From: Undaria pinnatifida
Taxonomy: Eukaryota > Sar > Phaeophyceae > Laminariales > Alariaceae
DNA: 64,000 nt
Assembly: GCA_012845835.1 (NCBI GenBank)
Contig: JABAKD010000019.1
Span: 9,535,584 to 9,599,583, forward strand
Reading direction: 5' to 3'
Shown here: piece by piece, positions 32,501-42,610 of the stretch
How the letters are laid out: the number at the start of each line of letters is the position of its first letter
How positions within the stretch are numbered: the first letter of the stretch is position 1
Notes under the pieces: generated by a model
Databases searched by the model: none
The model's input: only the letters and a program-made list of their open reading frames with translations
What the model was told of the DNA's origin: nothing
Translations under genes and position numbers: made by a program

Positions 32501-35500
32501 TGAATTTTCCAGTTGGATTTTTCAGCCCCGGATAGGGGGTCAAAACACGAGGTGCACGGAAAGAGCAGATACAGCTGAGCAGAGGACCCTCTATACTGCC
32601 ACTATGTGCACTATAGAGGGAAACACCTGCACTATAGCGGCAGCCGGCACTACTCTGCATACTGCCATTACTGGCTGTTCCCATATGTACCAAGCGATTT
32701 CACAGGCACTTTAGCAGGCAACCGGCACTACTCAACCGGCACCATAGAGGGAACTCTACCAGTTGTACCGCGACACCTAAGCGCAAATATCCCCGCGACG
32801 GCCTGGCTACAAGCGTCCAGAGAGCGTCAAAGCCTTCTTGCAATCGATAGTGCAACGGCATCTCCCCAAAGCCGCCATCTCGGCTTTATATGCCTCTCTC
32901 GTTTAGGAGAAAACCGTCCCGGAAAATTACCCTTGGAGGTGTATCATCTTGCGTGCTTCATACAGCAGTAGCGTCATTTTATTCTTTTTCCCATCCCATG
33001 TAGTATCCTAGCACTACTCTCGCACTCCCTCCCAGTAGTAAATCAGATCCGGGGCCACATAGCGGGCCCTCCTCCCCCCTCCCCACTACGGTACGTGCCT
33101 TCACTTTTATCGCGGCAGCACTTATGCCTTTTCCTCCGTCGTCGACTCGCGTCGAATTGTGCCTACCCGCGCTTCTTGTACTTTTAGGCGCTCTCAGCAG
33201 CTGATCATTTTTGGCATTTTTGCAACAAAAATCAAATTCTCACCACGGTGGGAATCGAACTCAAGGACCAACGCTAGTATGAATAATTCCCGAGGGTAAC
33301 CACTAGACCACCGGGGCGACCGGTTGAGATAATTAATAGTGTCGACAATTCATAGCGTCAAGGATATTACCACTGTATACTAATACGCACGATAGTTCAC
33401 CCCCTCGGAGGCATTTCAGATCCCGTTTTTTCATGGACTAGGCGGGCTTGCGACGTCTCCGATGGTCTTAATAGCGAGTTAACCCCGTGACTACCAAGCA
33501 AGGTCGAATTTTGTTGGTTCGAGCCCCCCTCAAAATACTATAACATACTCGTAGGGATTTTTTTCTTGAGCAAAATTCACTGGCGAAAAACGCGAAAGCG
33601 TGAGCTAGCAAGAATTGACGAAACTCGGAGAGCGTGTGGGGGGATGCTGAACCCTTGGCGCGATATGAAACGAAGGCGCGTACCGGGGGCGAGAAGGGAC
33701 GACACCTGTGACCACGGCTTGTTCAGAAGCTGTACATAAAAAGTGAGATAAAAAGAAAACTAATAATAACAAAAAATGCCCACAGCGAAAAAAGCCGCTT
33801 TGGGAACATTTGCATTTCGTCGAGATCGTTCCATAGACGGGTCGCTCGGCGTTTGCATTCTCCCCGCCGTTGTAAGAAAAAAAAACGCTTTTGGAAATTT
33901 GTCCTACGGGCCTTTGGGTGTGTCATCTTGTGCAACATAAAACAATACGGCGCGCGTCGTGAACCAATGACGTCATCCATCACCTGCTGCGAATCATGTG
34001 CTCCGCGTAGACCGTGGCGTTCATCCCCCACGTCTTTTCGTTCCCTCCGAGCTCGATCACGCTGCTGCTCGACAGCTCTTTGACTACCTGCCAGCACAAC
34101 GCGGTCACCGACCGAAACACTGCATTAACCATCGTTTCACATCAACCACAAAAACCTAGGGCTTGGGCACTAGTAGCCTCAATCAGCATAAATAACGCCT
34201 TCGACAGCAAGCAGTATACCGGATTGCAGCTGCATACTGGGTATTGGCCCTCCCAAAACATGGGGTTCCCATAAATAACGAGACGTGTTTCTTGGACGTA
34301 CGTAAGGTCAAACCTACTGGCAGCATCTACTGGCAGGCTCAATCAGAAGACAGCTACAAGCAGATTTACCACTGCCAGAAAATTATAAACCTATGCGCCA
34401 GTACCCAACCCTAACGATTTCACATAAACCTTGTTTCCACTCATAGACTTGAACCACGGTTTCCATCCACGGTTGCGTTACAACCATTTTCCCAGGGCTC
34501 TTCACGGGTTGGATCACTGCCACGGGTTAAATCCGGTCACGGGCGGGTCAGGGTGATCTGACCCGTGAGGTGTGAAAACCTGCTGACCTAGCCCCACTCA
34601 AACGGTAAGGTTTCGAACACCTCCTGACCCGAAGTGACTCGCGGGGCGGAAACCTCTTGACCCCGAGCCGCGGGACGGGCCATGACCCTTGAAAACCCCA
34701 TGTTCAACTCGCGGTTTCACATCAACCCGTGTTGCCACACCAATAATGGTTGGCTTGCCACCCAAACATGGCTTTACGTCAACCATGTGATTACCATTTC
34801 GCATGACCGTGATTTCACATAAACTATGTCTTCCAAACACCATGGCTGCCAGGCGATTGGAGGCTGGGGGGGGGGGGGGGGGGGGGTGGAGCGTGGTATG
34901 GTATCCGTTGAGTCAACACACAGCTCAGGATGAGCATCGCTCAAGCACCCGAGTCAGAGGTGCTCACCCACTTGACAAGACTCATGAGAAATAATTGTAC
35001 TAGAGACCACCAGGCGGCGTAGGCCAAGAGGAAGGCCAGGAGGGCGCGCGAGAGTGAGGCGGGAGCACGTGTGGCGGTGGGCACGACGAACATGGTGCTT
35101 TAAGAGCCGACAGGACTCTCCATACCGCGGCGGAATGATATGAAAGACGCTCTCGAAGGCGAGGGTGATGCAAGTGGAGTGCTCAGAGAAGGACGCGTGA
35201 TTATTGTGGGGTGGGGTGGGGTGTGGGCGAGTGCAACCGTTATAATGCATGGCCCTAGCCTTAAGACGATAAGCCCTCGCATCCCTACAAAGTCGAGACG
35301 GAGCACGTCGGGTTTTCGACCACGCAGAAATAACTTGCACCAAGCGAGAAGCACCGTGAGGTGTTCCGCGATCGCATGGACGGTGAACATCTGGAGAGAG
35401 CGGCTGGCAGCTTGCAGATCAAACACAACCAAAGACAATCTCTCGCACGATTTGCAACGCCCCTGTTCGATGAGAGACACCACGTACAACACCTTGTACA

Positions 35501-36121
35501 CCAAGTCGTGCACCACAACCATCTGTCTAATCGGTCGAGGCCGAGCTTTCCAAAAATTCCGGCCGCCCGTTTCTTTTTTTCCGAAACATGCGGCGGGGCC
35601 GCGCGACCGCCCCTGCCGACTTCCAGCCCCCTCAAGGGTTAAGGTTAGGGTTCGGGTCAGGTTGGGTTTGGGTCGACGTGCAAGATAGAAATTGACCAAA
35701 AAGTGTTGCGCGAGATAATATGCACAAGGTGTTCTTGTACATATATACGACGTACTTCGTGTAAGGTTAGCGATAAGGCCAGGCATGAAAGAGTACCAGT
35801 AATGCAGTAATAGCGGGTATAATATATACCGATCGGTCGCCCCGGTGGCGTATCAGGTTATCCTCGAGCCTGGTATAGGTCAGTTTCGTGAGTTCGAGCC
35901 CCGCCGAGTGCATACTCGTATAAATTCGTTGGGACTTTTTCTTGTGGACAAATTGACTTGCGGAAAGCGCGAGAGCGCGAGTTAGCAACATTCGATGAAC
36001 AATCGACGAGCAGTGGGATTGCTGAACCCTATGCGCGATAAAAATTGAAGGCAAGAACCGGGGAGGAGAAGGGATGACACCTGTGACCACGGCTTGTCCA
36101 GAAGCTGGAAAGTGAAAGTGT

Positions 36122-36165
<44 letters not shown>

Positions 36166-38296
36166 CCTGTTCGCGCATCGAATCGTTCTCTTACTCAAGG
36201 TCCGCAGGGTACCCAGCCGAGTAGATGTCTTTCTCACGTCTTCGACCTTGGGTTTTTGGTAAACTATTAATATGTACCGTGTGTTGCTGGTGCTGGTGCT
36301 GCTGCAGCAGCGAGTTCCTCTGCCCAGTGGTACTCGCTGCTCGTACTCATACTTGGTGCAGCGTACCAGGTACAGCAGCATAATAGCCGCGACATCCATA
36401 CGACACAGCAGTAGTACGAGTTGTAGCTGGCACCACTAATAGCAGTCCAGCATGCATACTTGTAGCAAGACCTTACCGCTTGTATTCGGCGCTACTCGTA
36501 ACGTTTTTATGGTTTCGGGTTAGGGTTCGGGTTCGTTACGCAGACAGCCATAGCCATAAACACCTCGTAAGGTGCCCTCTCATACAACAGACACCAGAAC
36601 ATACGATAGGAACACTAAAAAACACAGTGTTTACTGTAACCAACCTCGTGCGACCAAGCGCGGATCAATGCGATCAATGGCGGACGCGCCCAAACTACAG
36701 GCGCTCGACCCGAAGCGCATCGTTGTTGTATTGTTGTTGTATTGTTGATTGGTTGTTGTACGCGTTTTGGTGTTGTGTCGTTGAATTGTTGTACGCGTAT
36801 TGTTGTATTGTTGATGTATTGTTGTTGAGGTATTGTTAAGGTACACTATTGTTGTTGAGGTATTGTTGTTGTATTGTTGTTGTTGTTGTTGCTGTATTGT
36901 TGTTGAGGTATTGCTGTTGGGGTATTGTTGTTGAGGTATTGTTGTTGTTGAGGTATTGTTGAGGTATTGTTGAGGTAGTGTTGTTGTGTTGTTGCCGTTG
37001 TTGGAAAAAGCACACACTAACCAAAGGTGGTACACGCATATATCACAGCTGACGCAATTCATGCCTCCACCAAATATAAAAGTGAAATCGGGAGTCAGCC
37101 TACGATGTGCCAGGTTCGCACGAGTACCCTGGTGCATACGTCTCCCTACTCGCGCCTGGAAAAACCGACTAGATACCCCGCTTGCCACCCAAGAATGACC
37201 ACCACGTATATATTGCACCTATCACGACGAATACGGTTTATACTCACGGGACATCAACAAACGAAATAGATCTATTAATAATTGTAATTTTATAAAATAC
37301 CTCTTACGAGTACGTACGTAAACACCACGATACTGCCTGTAAACACAAAACAAGTAAGAGCTGTCACGAGCCACGCCTTACCTCCAAGTTCTGCCTCTCC
37401 GGCCTGTCCCGCCCGGTGCCCACGAAGAAGAAGGGAATATCTCGCTCCTCTGGTGCGAGCCCACCTATCGTCTGGCTCGCTGTCAAGACGCTGCTCGCCG
37501 TGTACGGCACGGCCAACTGCTTATCTCGGCAGCCCCACATAGACCACCGGAAAATCTGCTCGTTGATCGCTACGACCGTCCTCCTCAAGAGCATCCTTTG
37601 CCATGGGTTCACCGCGCTGCGGCAGTTCCACCAAGCGCACACTACAACGTGGTCGGCGCCCCCGAACCTGTTGAAGTAGGTGCTTTCCCGGGTGAGGCCC
37701 TTGATCACCCTCGTCATGCGCTCGTTGTGGGTGAGCCCGCCGCAGCTGCCCCCCTCTTTGCCCAAGAGCTTGTAGCTCAACACCGGGTACAAGGGCACGA
37801 AGAAGATATCGGCATCCTCTGGGTCAAGGACGCGCCAGGGGTGGATGAGGAGGGCTTTGTGTAGCCAGATTTCTCCCATATCTTGGGCCATGTCGGCGCG
37901 CTCGTCTTGCCAAGGGGGCACGCCGCCGTGCCCGTCCCGATAGCACTTGATGAGGTCGTGGTGTCGAAAGGCGGGGCCGTCGTAGACGTAGACGCTGACC
38001 CGGCCAGAGTTGTTCATGTCAACCGCCTTCTTGATTGTCAAATTAGGCCCCTTCCTTCCTCCCTCTCCTCCCTTACCAGCCCCTAGACGATTTCCTCCTT
38101 GTCGTCCTCCTCCTTCTGCATCAAGAGGTGATGCTGCCTCGGCACCGATTGATGTCTCCCCGTTGGAAAGCCTGGGTGCCGCCGCCGCCACTGCCGCCGC
38201 TACGCCAAACAGGCATTTCAGGAAAGAGTGGGTGTTGCGAAGCGGGGGGACGATTGTCCCCCCCCACGTTCTACTTCGACATCGCGCGCTCCGCAT
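29584..38296 (-). CDS. Exostosin-family glycosyltransferase (GT47-like), five exons
   Basis: Exons: 38296-37382, 34087-33984, 31992-31876, 30742-30644 and 29842-29584. Donors are GAG|GTAAGG, CAG|GTGATG, GA|GTGAGT and CTG|GTAATT; acceptors end GGCAG, TGAAG, TTCAG and CTCAG. Intron phases (0, 2, 2, 2) all agree. Exon 1 begins at an ATG and has a hydrophobic anchor (CLFGVAAAVAAAAP) as expected of a type II Golgi protein, a Gly-rich stem, then VSVYVYDGPAFRHHDL, ADIFFVPLYPVLSY, DHVVVCAW and FFFVGTGRDRPERQN. Exon 2 gives SSSVIELGGNEKTWGMNATV; exon 3 FCPRGDTASSRRVYDSLAAG then CIPIVTATEAEVLPFV, the most conserved exostosin block; exon 4 LKYSDFSVVAPVGGFGSHEN; exon 5 the C-terminal helix region. The family adds sugars to cell-wall polysaccharides; donor and acceptor are not predictable here. 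Introns hold SINEs, a MITE and microsatellites. The exact end of exon 5 is the least sure. Confidence 0.85.
29925..30105. repeat. CAGT/CAAT short repeat tract
   Basis: CAGTCAGTCAGTCA and AACCAATCCATT motifs lie in the last exostosin intron. A stray MITE-A terminus (CGCGTGCTGCGATAGAG) follows at about 30112. Confidence 0.7.
30370..30605. repeat. AACCAACC-rich repeat tract
   Basis: Imperfect ACCAACCA and CGTGCAGACCAACC units lie in the last exostosin intron. Confidence 0.75.
30890..31272 (-). CDS. Unexplained GC-rich open region inside exostosin intron 3
   Basis: About 125 codons are open on the - strand with non-repetitive composition (ELVRLRGVFREPGACFQRYR, VRLRPTSRMLQAVIETPLYG). It lies between exons 3 and 4, which already splice in frame without it. 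It could be an alternative exon, a relic of a duplicated exostosin 3' end, or chance. No domain was recognised. Confidence 0.25.
31340..31870. repeat. GGTATGGTAC-type degenerate repeat in exostosin intron
   Basis: Both orientations of TACGGTATGG and CCATACCGTA are interspersed through the region, also near 30790-30850. They flank the duplicated exon segment and may have promoted the duplication. Confidence 0.55.
31634..31713 (-). pseudogene. Decayed second copy of exostosin exon 3 (3' half)
   Basis: On the - strand this stretch reads YVSLASGRIPIVAATGVGVL, parallel to YDSLAAGCIPIVTATEAEVL in exon 3 about 240 bp upstream. The nucleotide match continues through the exon end. The copy lacks the 5' half with the CPRGDTASSRR block, the upstream stretch has no recognisable acceptor, and the GTGAGT donor of exon 3 is not preserved. 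It therefore looks like a partial tandem duplication that is not part of the message. Confidence 0.65.
31995..32170. repeat. AACGAAAC repeat tract
   Basis: Imperfect CGAAACGAAA, CGACACGACA and AACCGAAACG units sit directly upstream of exon 3 in the - strand sense. Read on that strand this makes the pyrimidine-rich stretch before the acceptor. Confidence 0.75.
32583..32765. mobile_element. MITE-C copy in exostosin intron 2
   Basis: It starts GACCCTCTATACTGCCACTA and ends CAACCGGCACCATAGAGGG, imperfect inverted repeats. The interior GCGGCAGCCGGCACTACTC and TGTACCAAGCGATTTCACAG matches the copy at 53696-53863. Confidence 0.7.
32975..33329 (-). mobile_element. SINE-2, tRNA-headed copy
   Basis: Read on the - strand it begins GTCGCCCCGGTGGTCTAGTG, a tRNA A box, and about 50 bases later has GAGTTCGATTCCCACC, a B box. 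The body follows with CTGCTGAGAGCGCCT, GGTAGGCACAATTCGACGCG and GTGAAGGCACGTACCGTAGT and ends in an AAAAAGAATAAAAT tail. Folding as a functional tRNA is doubtful; with the shared body it is best read as a tRNA-derived SINE. It lies in exostosin intron 2. Confidence 0.7.
33440..33775 (+). mobile_element. SINE-1 copy with variant tRNA-like head
   Basis: Head: GATGGTCTTAATAGCGAGTT as A-box region and GTTGGTTCGAGCCCCCC as B box. Body: GAAAAACGCGAAAGCGTGAG, GCTAGCAAGAATTGACGAA, GAAGGCGCGTACCGGGGGCG and ACACCTGTGACCACGGCTTG, ending in A-rich sequence. The body matches 35833-36162 but the head differs clearly. Confidence 0.7.
34490..34690. repeat. CGGGTC/GACCCG repeat block
   Basis: CGGGCGGGTCAGGG, TGACCCGTGAGGTGTGAAAA and CTCCTGACCCGAAGTGAC match the family seen at 3640 and 17285. 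Confidence 0.55.
35185..35400 (-). repeat. Repeat family E, partial copy
   Basis: On the - strand GAACACCTCACGGTGCTTCT, GTCGAAAACCCGACGTGCTC and GATGCGAGGGCTTATCG are followed by a C-rich CACCCCACCCCACC end. It lies in exostosin intron 1. The sequence further 5' (to about 35640) differs from other copies. Confidence 0.65.
35833..36162 (+). mobile_element. SINE-1 copy with 39-bp poly(A) tail
   Basis: Head: GGTCGCCCCGGTGGCGTATC (A box) and GAGTTCGAGCCCCGCC (B box). Body: GCGGAAAGCGCGAGAGCGCG, AGTTAGCAACATTCGATGAA and ACACCTGTGACCACGGCTTG, then an uninterrupted A run at 36124-36162. The clean tail suggests a relatively recent insertion. It sits in exostosin intron 1, antisense to the gene. Confidence 0.8.
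36718..36995. repeat. (TTG)n-type microsatellite
   Basis: TATTGTTGTTGAGG units of about 12-18 bp lie in exostosin intron 1. Confidence 0.9.
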
Positions 38297-38649
38297 CCTT
38301 GGGAAGGCGACACACCTTTTTACTGAGGTCTGGAGGAGGGATAGCCGACCCTTTGCACGTGTCTCTCCGAGCTACTATGCTTGCTGCTGTCGCCGCGGCC
38401 GGCTGCTGAGAGTATTCGGCGCTCTGTTCCTGATATGGGTTCCGTATAACAGCAGAAGAGTGAGACACACTCCCCGCTCCCCGCACAACGAAAAACAATA
38501 CAAAGTCAACAAAAAGAGTCAAGAACCAGAAGAAGACTGCTTGCTCTTGGACTTGCAGAGTCTTTCCTTTGCTGGCCCGCTCTCAGCTGGTGACGCGCTC
38601 GCCCCAAAGCACAGCAGTCGCTAGAGTAGCCCTAGGCCGAGAACAGAGT

Positions 38650-39117
38650 GCTGCAAGCACGCACACACGCACACGCACCCGCTGCTGACGTTGTTATGAG
38701 CTGCTGTACACAGAAACTGGAAAGCTACGAAAAAGCTGTTTGGAAAGCTGTCGGCAGAACTGTCTCCGGAGCTGGGAACCGTTTTCCGACGAGAAGCCTT
38801 TTCCGAGGAGAATAATGCGAAAACAACGGGATAATAAAAAGAAAAAACCTGCAATCTACGACGTAAACTGCTTTATTTGCTCCCTTTTACACGACAGGGG
38901 GAAAAACGAGTAAAACTGCTGCTATTTATACGAAATCTACGTATACACTACGGGTATGCTCGAAGAGCGCACGAAGTTTGCACGGAAGTTTGCCCGAAAA
39001 TTTGCCCGAAAATGGTCAAATATCATTTTACTTGAATTTGAAACTGGAAATGAAAATGGACGAAGTAGGGAGATAAGCAGAATCGATGGTAAAATGGGCG
39101 GCATCTACACTCAAGTC

Positions 39118-39151
<34 letters not shown>

Positions 39152-39540
39152 ACAACAGACAGCCGACAAGGGGCTCCCGAGCAATCATGAGCAGCATGCA
39201 TCCCGCTAAGGAAGGACGTCGACACCGCGACGCCGCTCGGCCGCGACGATGTTGCACGTCAAACAGCAGCGGAAGAGGAGAACACAGGGGAACATTTACT
39301 TTTTAAATTTCAAAATTTACACCGTTGTTTTATTGTCCTGAGCTGTGACGACTTCGTATGTGCGCCACTGCTGCTGTGTCTGTCGCGTGTGAAAACCTGT
39401 GCATCCGTGCATGTACGCGAGTGCGAGAGTATCATAAGAGACAGCGACCACCCCAAGCGGTACGGGTCAAGGAGTGAGATGAGATTCGTTGATGGTTCGA
39501 GCGTATAGTGAACAGAGGATAATAGCATCTATGTTACCCT
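38650..39540. other. Upstream flank of exostosin with (CTG)n
   Basis: No gene was recognised. A pure CTG run of about 11 triplets lies at 39119-39151 and three TTTGCCCGAAAA-like repeats at about 38975-39015. A promoter for the exostosin gene may lie here, but I see no clear core element. Confidence 0.45.
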
Positions 39541-39544
39541 TCAG

Positions 39545-40202
39545 ACACAGGTACATTATAAAAATAAAAATACACCCACGAGCTGTGAGATCGAAGATTT
39601 CACGCCTGCTTAAGTTCTGTAGGGTTTGTGGATTCCGGGTAAGGGTATGGAGGTCTTCCAGAACTTCCAGAAGTTTCGGGTACGGGTATGGAAGTGTTAC
39701 AGTACTTCCAGAAGTTCCGAGTATTGTGGCACAGGCATAGATAACTCACAGAAGTTCCGGGCGGGTACAAAACATGATGTACCCGTACCCCGGGTATTGT
39801 GGCACGGGTCTTACAGAACTCGCAGAAGTACCGGGTACGGGTATGAAAGTCTTGCAGAACTTCCAGAAGTTCCGGGTACGGGTATGAAAGTCTTGCAAAA
39901 CTTCCAGAACTTTCGGGTGTTGTGGCACGGGCGTACATAACTTCCAGAACTTCCGGGTCGGTATAAACATGCTGTACCCGTACCCCGGGTCTTCGCGGCA
40001 CCGGCGTACAGAACTTCCAGAAGTTCCGGGTACGGGTATGAGTGTCCTACAGAAGTTACAGAAGTTCTTTTGTAGGGTAATACCCGGGGTAAATATCCCG
40101 GGTATTGTTTTGTGTGTACCCAACAGACAGAACGAAAATAGAGAGTTCGGGTACGGGTATGAATGTCGTACATAACTCACAGACGTTCCGGGTACGGGTA
40201 GG
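39545..40202. repeat. Composite minisatellite around GAACTTCCAGAAGTTCCGGG (copy 1)
   Basis: It opens with a segment ACAGGTACATTATAAAAATA and GAGCTGTGAGATCGAAGATT. About ten 50-60 bp units follow containing AACTTCCAGAAGTTCCGGG (itself a palindrome) and TACGGGTATGAAAGTCTTG, plus a hairpin GGGTAATACCCGGGGTAAAT. The large LTR element inserted in its right end; the repeat resumes at 48659-48730. Confidence 0.75.
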
Positions 40203-40476
40203 TGTTAAGATACGGCCTCGAAAGGCCTGTAATTATCCGAGTTTGAGATCGGATGGATGGGTTTCGTATGATAAGGTTGGCGTTTTATATTCAGGAAAGT
40301 TAGGAAATAGATCGGAGGCTCGTGCCTCCGATCTCAGAAGATATCCGGGGCTCTGGTGGAATCGAATAAAGCTACGTCTCTACGAAGGCAACAAAGTGAG
40401 TAGTGCTCTCCGAGGACCTGCTCAATTGGCAGACCTGCAGGGGGCACTCTGTGTTTCCATCACCTGCAACCTTACA
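40203..40476 (+). repeat. Left LTR of the Ty3/gypsy element
   Basis: It begins TGTTAAGATACGGCC and ends CAACCTTACA, the TG...CA form. It carries an internal GCTCGTGCCTCCGATCTC segment with a nearby inverted match and GGGGCTCTGGTGG shared with the right LTR. Confidence 0.9.
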
Positions 40477-40477
40477 A

Positions 40478-40506
40478 ATGGCGTCGTCGGCAGGACACGA
40501 ACCTGC
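40478..40506 (+). promoter_or_regulatory. tRNA primer-binding site of the LTR element
   Basis: TGGCGTCGTCGGCAGGAC starts two bases after the LTR. Its complement reads as a tRNA 3' end: T-arm, a seven-base acceptor strand CGACGAC, a discriminator base and CCA. Complementarity to a tRNA-like sequence extends through the T loop (ACGAACCTGC), longer than the usual 18 bases. The same site occurs at 9046 and, reversed, near 10306. Confidence 0.75.
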
Positions 40507-42059
40507 GCGTGAAATCACAATGGGTTTCCACCTCTACCCGAGCCGCGGCTCTCCGAGAAAACAGGGGCCATTGCCTCAACTGTCACGAAGACACTCACTC
40601 CTTACGCAACTGTAGGCATCCCTTTATCAACGCCAGCGGCTGTCTAAACCCTGAACTCGGCCAACTCGGCGATGATGACGTTTTTCCGACGGTGGCAAGC
40701 ACGTATGGTTAGCTACCGTCGCGACGGAAGGTCTTCTCGCTCGCAAACGTACAACAAAAAACGCCGAAATCGTTCAAACCAATCACGAGGGTACCCACAG
40801 GACCAGGGACAGACAAACTGTCACAACGATACCACATACACGTCGGATCACCATGGTGGTATCCCGCGCTCGCCCGCCTCTTCTGCCCCCGCTCCCCTGC
40901 TCCTCGAATGCGCTTTGGAGCCGCCCATAACCCGGGCGGAAGTACTCACGCGCGCCAGCCTGGTACATTCCGTACCGGCAATCGACAGCTCGACGGCGAT
41001 ACGGCACCGTCGACAACACTGTTGTGGGCACCTCTTTTCGTTTCAGAAGATGGTCGTGTTCTGTTGCTAGCCTGTCCAGTAACGCAGCACAGATTGCCTC
41101 TGTCAGGAGCCCACGGCTCCTACGCCGTCTGCGGATGATTCTCACGGCGTAGTACCGGCGGCGGGAACTAGCGCTTCGAGCGTGGTTCCTCCAGCCAGTT
41201 TTTTTTTTTTCTTCGACGGCGAGAACACGCGCTTCCAGCGACGTTCCCCTCGACCATGGTTTGAGTTCGGCGACGGGAACCGCGCCTCCAGCGCCGTTTC
41301 CCGCAGCCGCGGCATAAACTCGACAATGGGGGTGGTACGCGCTCCAAACGCGCCCCTATCAACCATGGCACGGGAGCCTGCGCTTTGCGCGCTCCCCCCG
41401 AGGCACGCGTCGCGCAGCAATATAGCTGCGGTGACGGCGCGTCGCCGTTTTACGCGAACGTGTTCATTCCCCCCTCTCCCTGACCAGGCGGTGACGGTCG
41501 GTTTGAGGTGTGGGACGGTCGACCCTCAAAACACTTTTTCTGACCTCGAGGTGGCGTTTTTTTCAGGTGTGGGAAGGCCCACACTAAAACACCGAGATCT
41601 TTTTTTGCGAGGCTCGATCCGGTGTTTGCTCGCGATAACAGCGGGCGCTCTGTCCTTTTTCCCATCAAGGAGGAGTCGACAAGATTAGCTACCTCGTCTC
41701 CCTTCTCCAAGAGGCATAACGGAAAAGAGCCTCCTCGGGTGAAAACATTATTGCCACTTGCCCGAGCCCCGCTCCAGAAGACGCCCACAGGGTCTACCGA
41801 CCCTGCTTCGTATTTTAACACGCTAACCCACGTGTTTCAGGCTACGTCTGCCCCAGTGACACAGGAAGAAGATCTGGCACTGCGCGACGGGCCAGTGGTG
41901 ACGACACGGCCTCCAGCCTGATCAGCTGGACGCTATTCCCGTAAATTTACGGAAGAATCGCGCCTCTCGTCAAGCAGAAACAGCTCAGAGCCCCTGCCCC
42001 TTCGGGCGCAGTTAGGGCAGTTTTCTTGCGATTATACGCCAAAAAGCAAAGAGGCCACG

Positions 42060-42610
42060 ACGCGAGAAACCGTGGGTTCGGACTCGCGTCGTGCTCCCGA
42101 GGCCTGGTGTTCCTGAGGGGGGCACTACAGGCCCAAAGAGCCGAGGACTGGTGTTCCCAGAGGGGGACATTGCAGACCCTAATGCCTAACGAGGCTACCG
42201 ACGGGTTGGCACCGTCGGTGTTGGACTCTTTTTCGGGTGCAGCGAGGGCGGCTTCTTACGAGTTTCCGCCAGCGAGTGAGGAGGATTCCAGGCGAGAAAC
42301 CCCGGGTTCGGACTCGCATCTTGCTCCCGAGGCCGGGTGCTCCCGCAAGGGAACACTACAGGCCCAAAGAGCCGAGGCCTGGTGTTCCCAGAAGGGGACA
42401 TTGCAGACCCGCAAATGTCCAACGAGGCTACCGACGGGTTGGCACCGTCGGTTTTCGCCATTTTTTGGGCGCCGTTAGAGCGGATTCTCGCGCTTTTCCG
42501 CCAATGAGCGAAGAAAGACCCGAGGCGAGAGAAACCACGGGTTCGGATTCGCGTCGTGCTCCCGAGGCCTGGTGTTCCCGGACGGGGACATTGTCGGCCC
42601 AAATTCCAAC
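42060..42610. repeat. Internal tandem repeat of the LTR element, unit about 233 bp
   Basis: GAGAAACCGTGGGTTCGGAC recurs near 42064, 42294 and 42529, each followed by CTCCCGAGGCCTGGTGTTCC-like text and GGACATTGCAGACC. Two full units and a partial third are present. Confidence 0.75.

Noticed and set aside
33243-33329. A tRNA gene on the - strand
   Set aside because: A and B boxes are good, but the segment between them does not fold convincingly and the same body follows as in other SINE-2 copies.
35634-35672. Telomere-like GGTTAGGGTTCGGG segments (also near 36515)
   Set aside because: Only one or two degenerate units; not an array.
36640-36730. Possible extra exostosin exon (SAIDRIDPRLVARG)
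   Set aside because: Its phase does not fit between exons 1 and 2, which join directly in phase 0 and give the expected helix.
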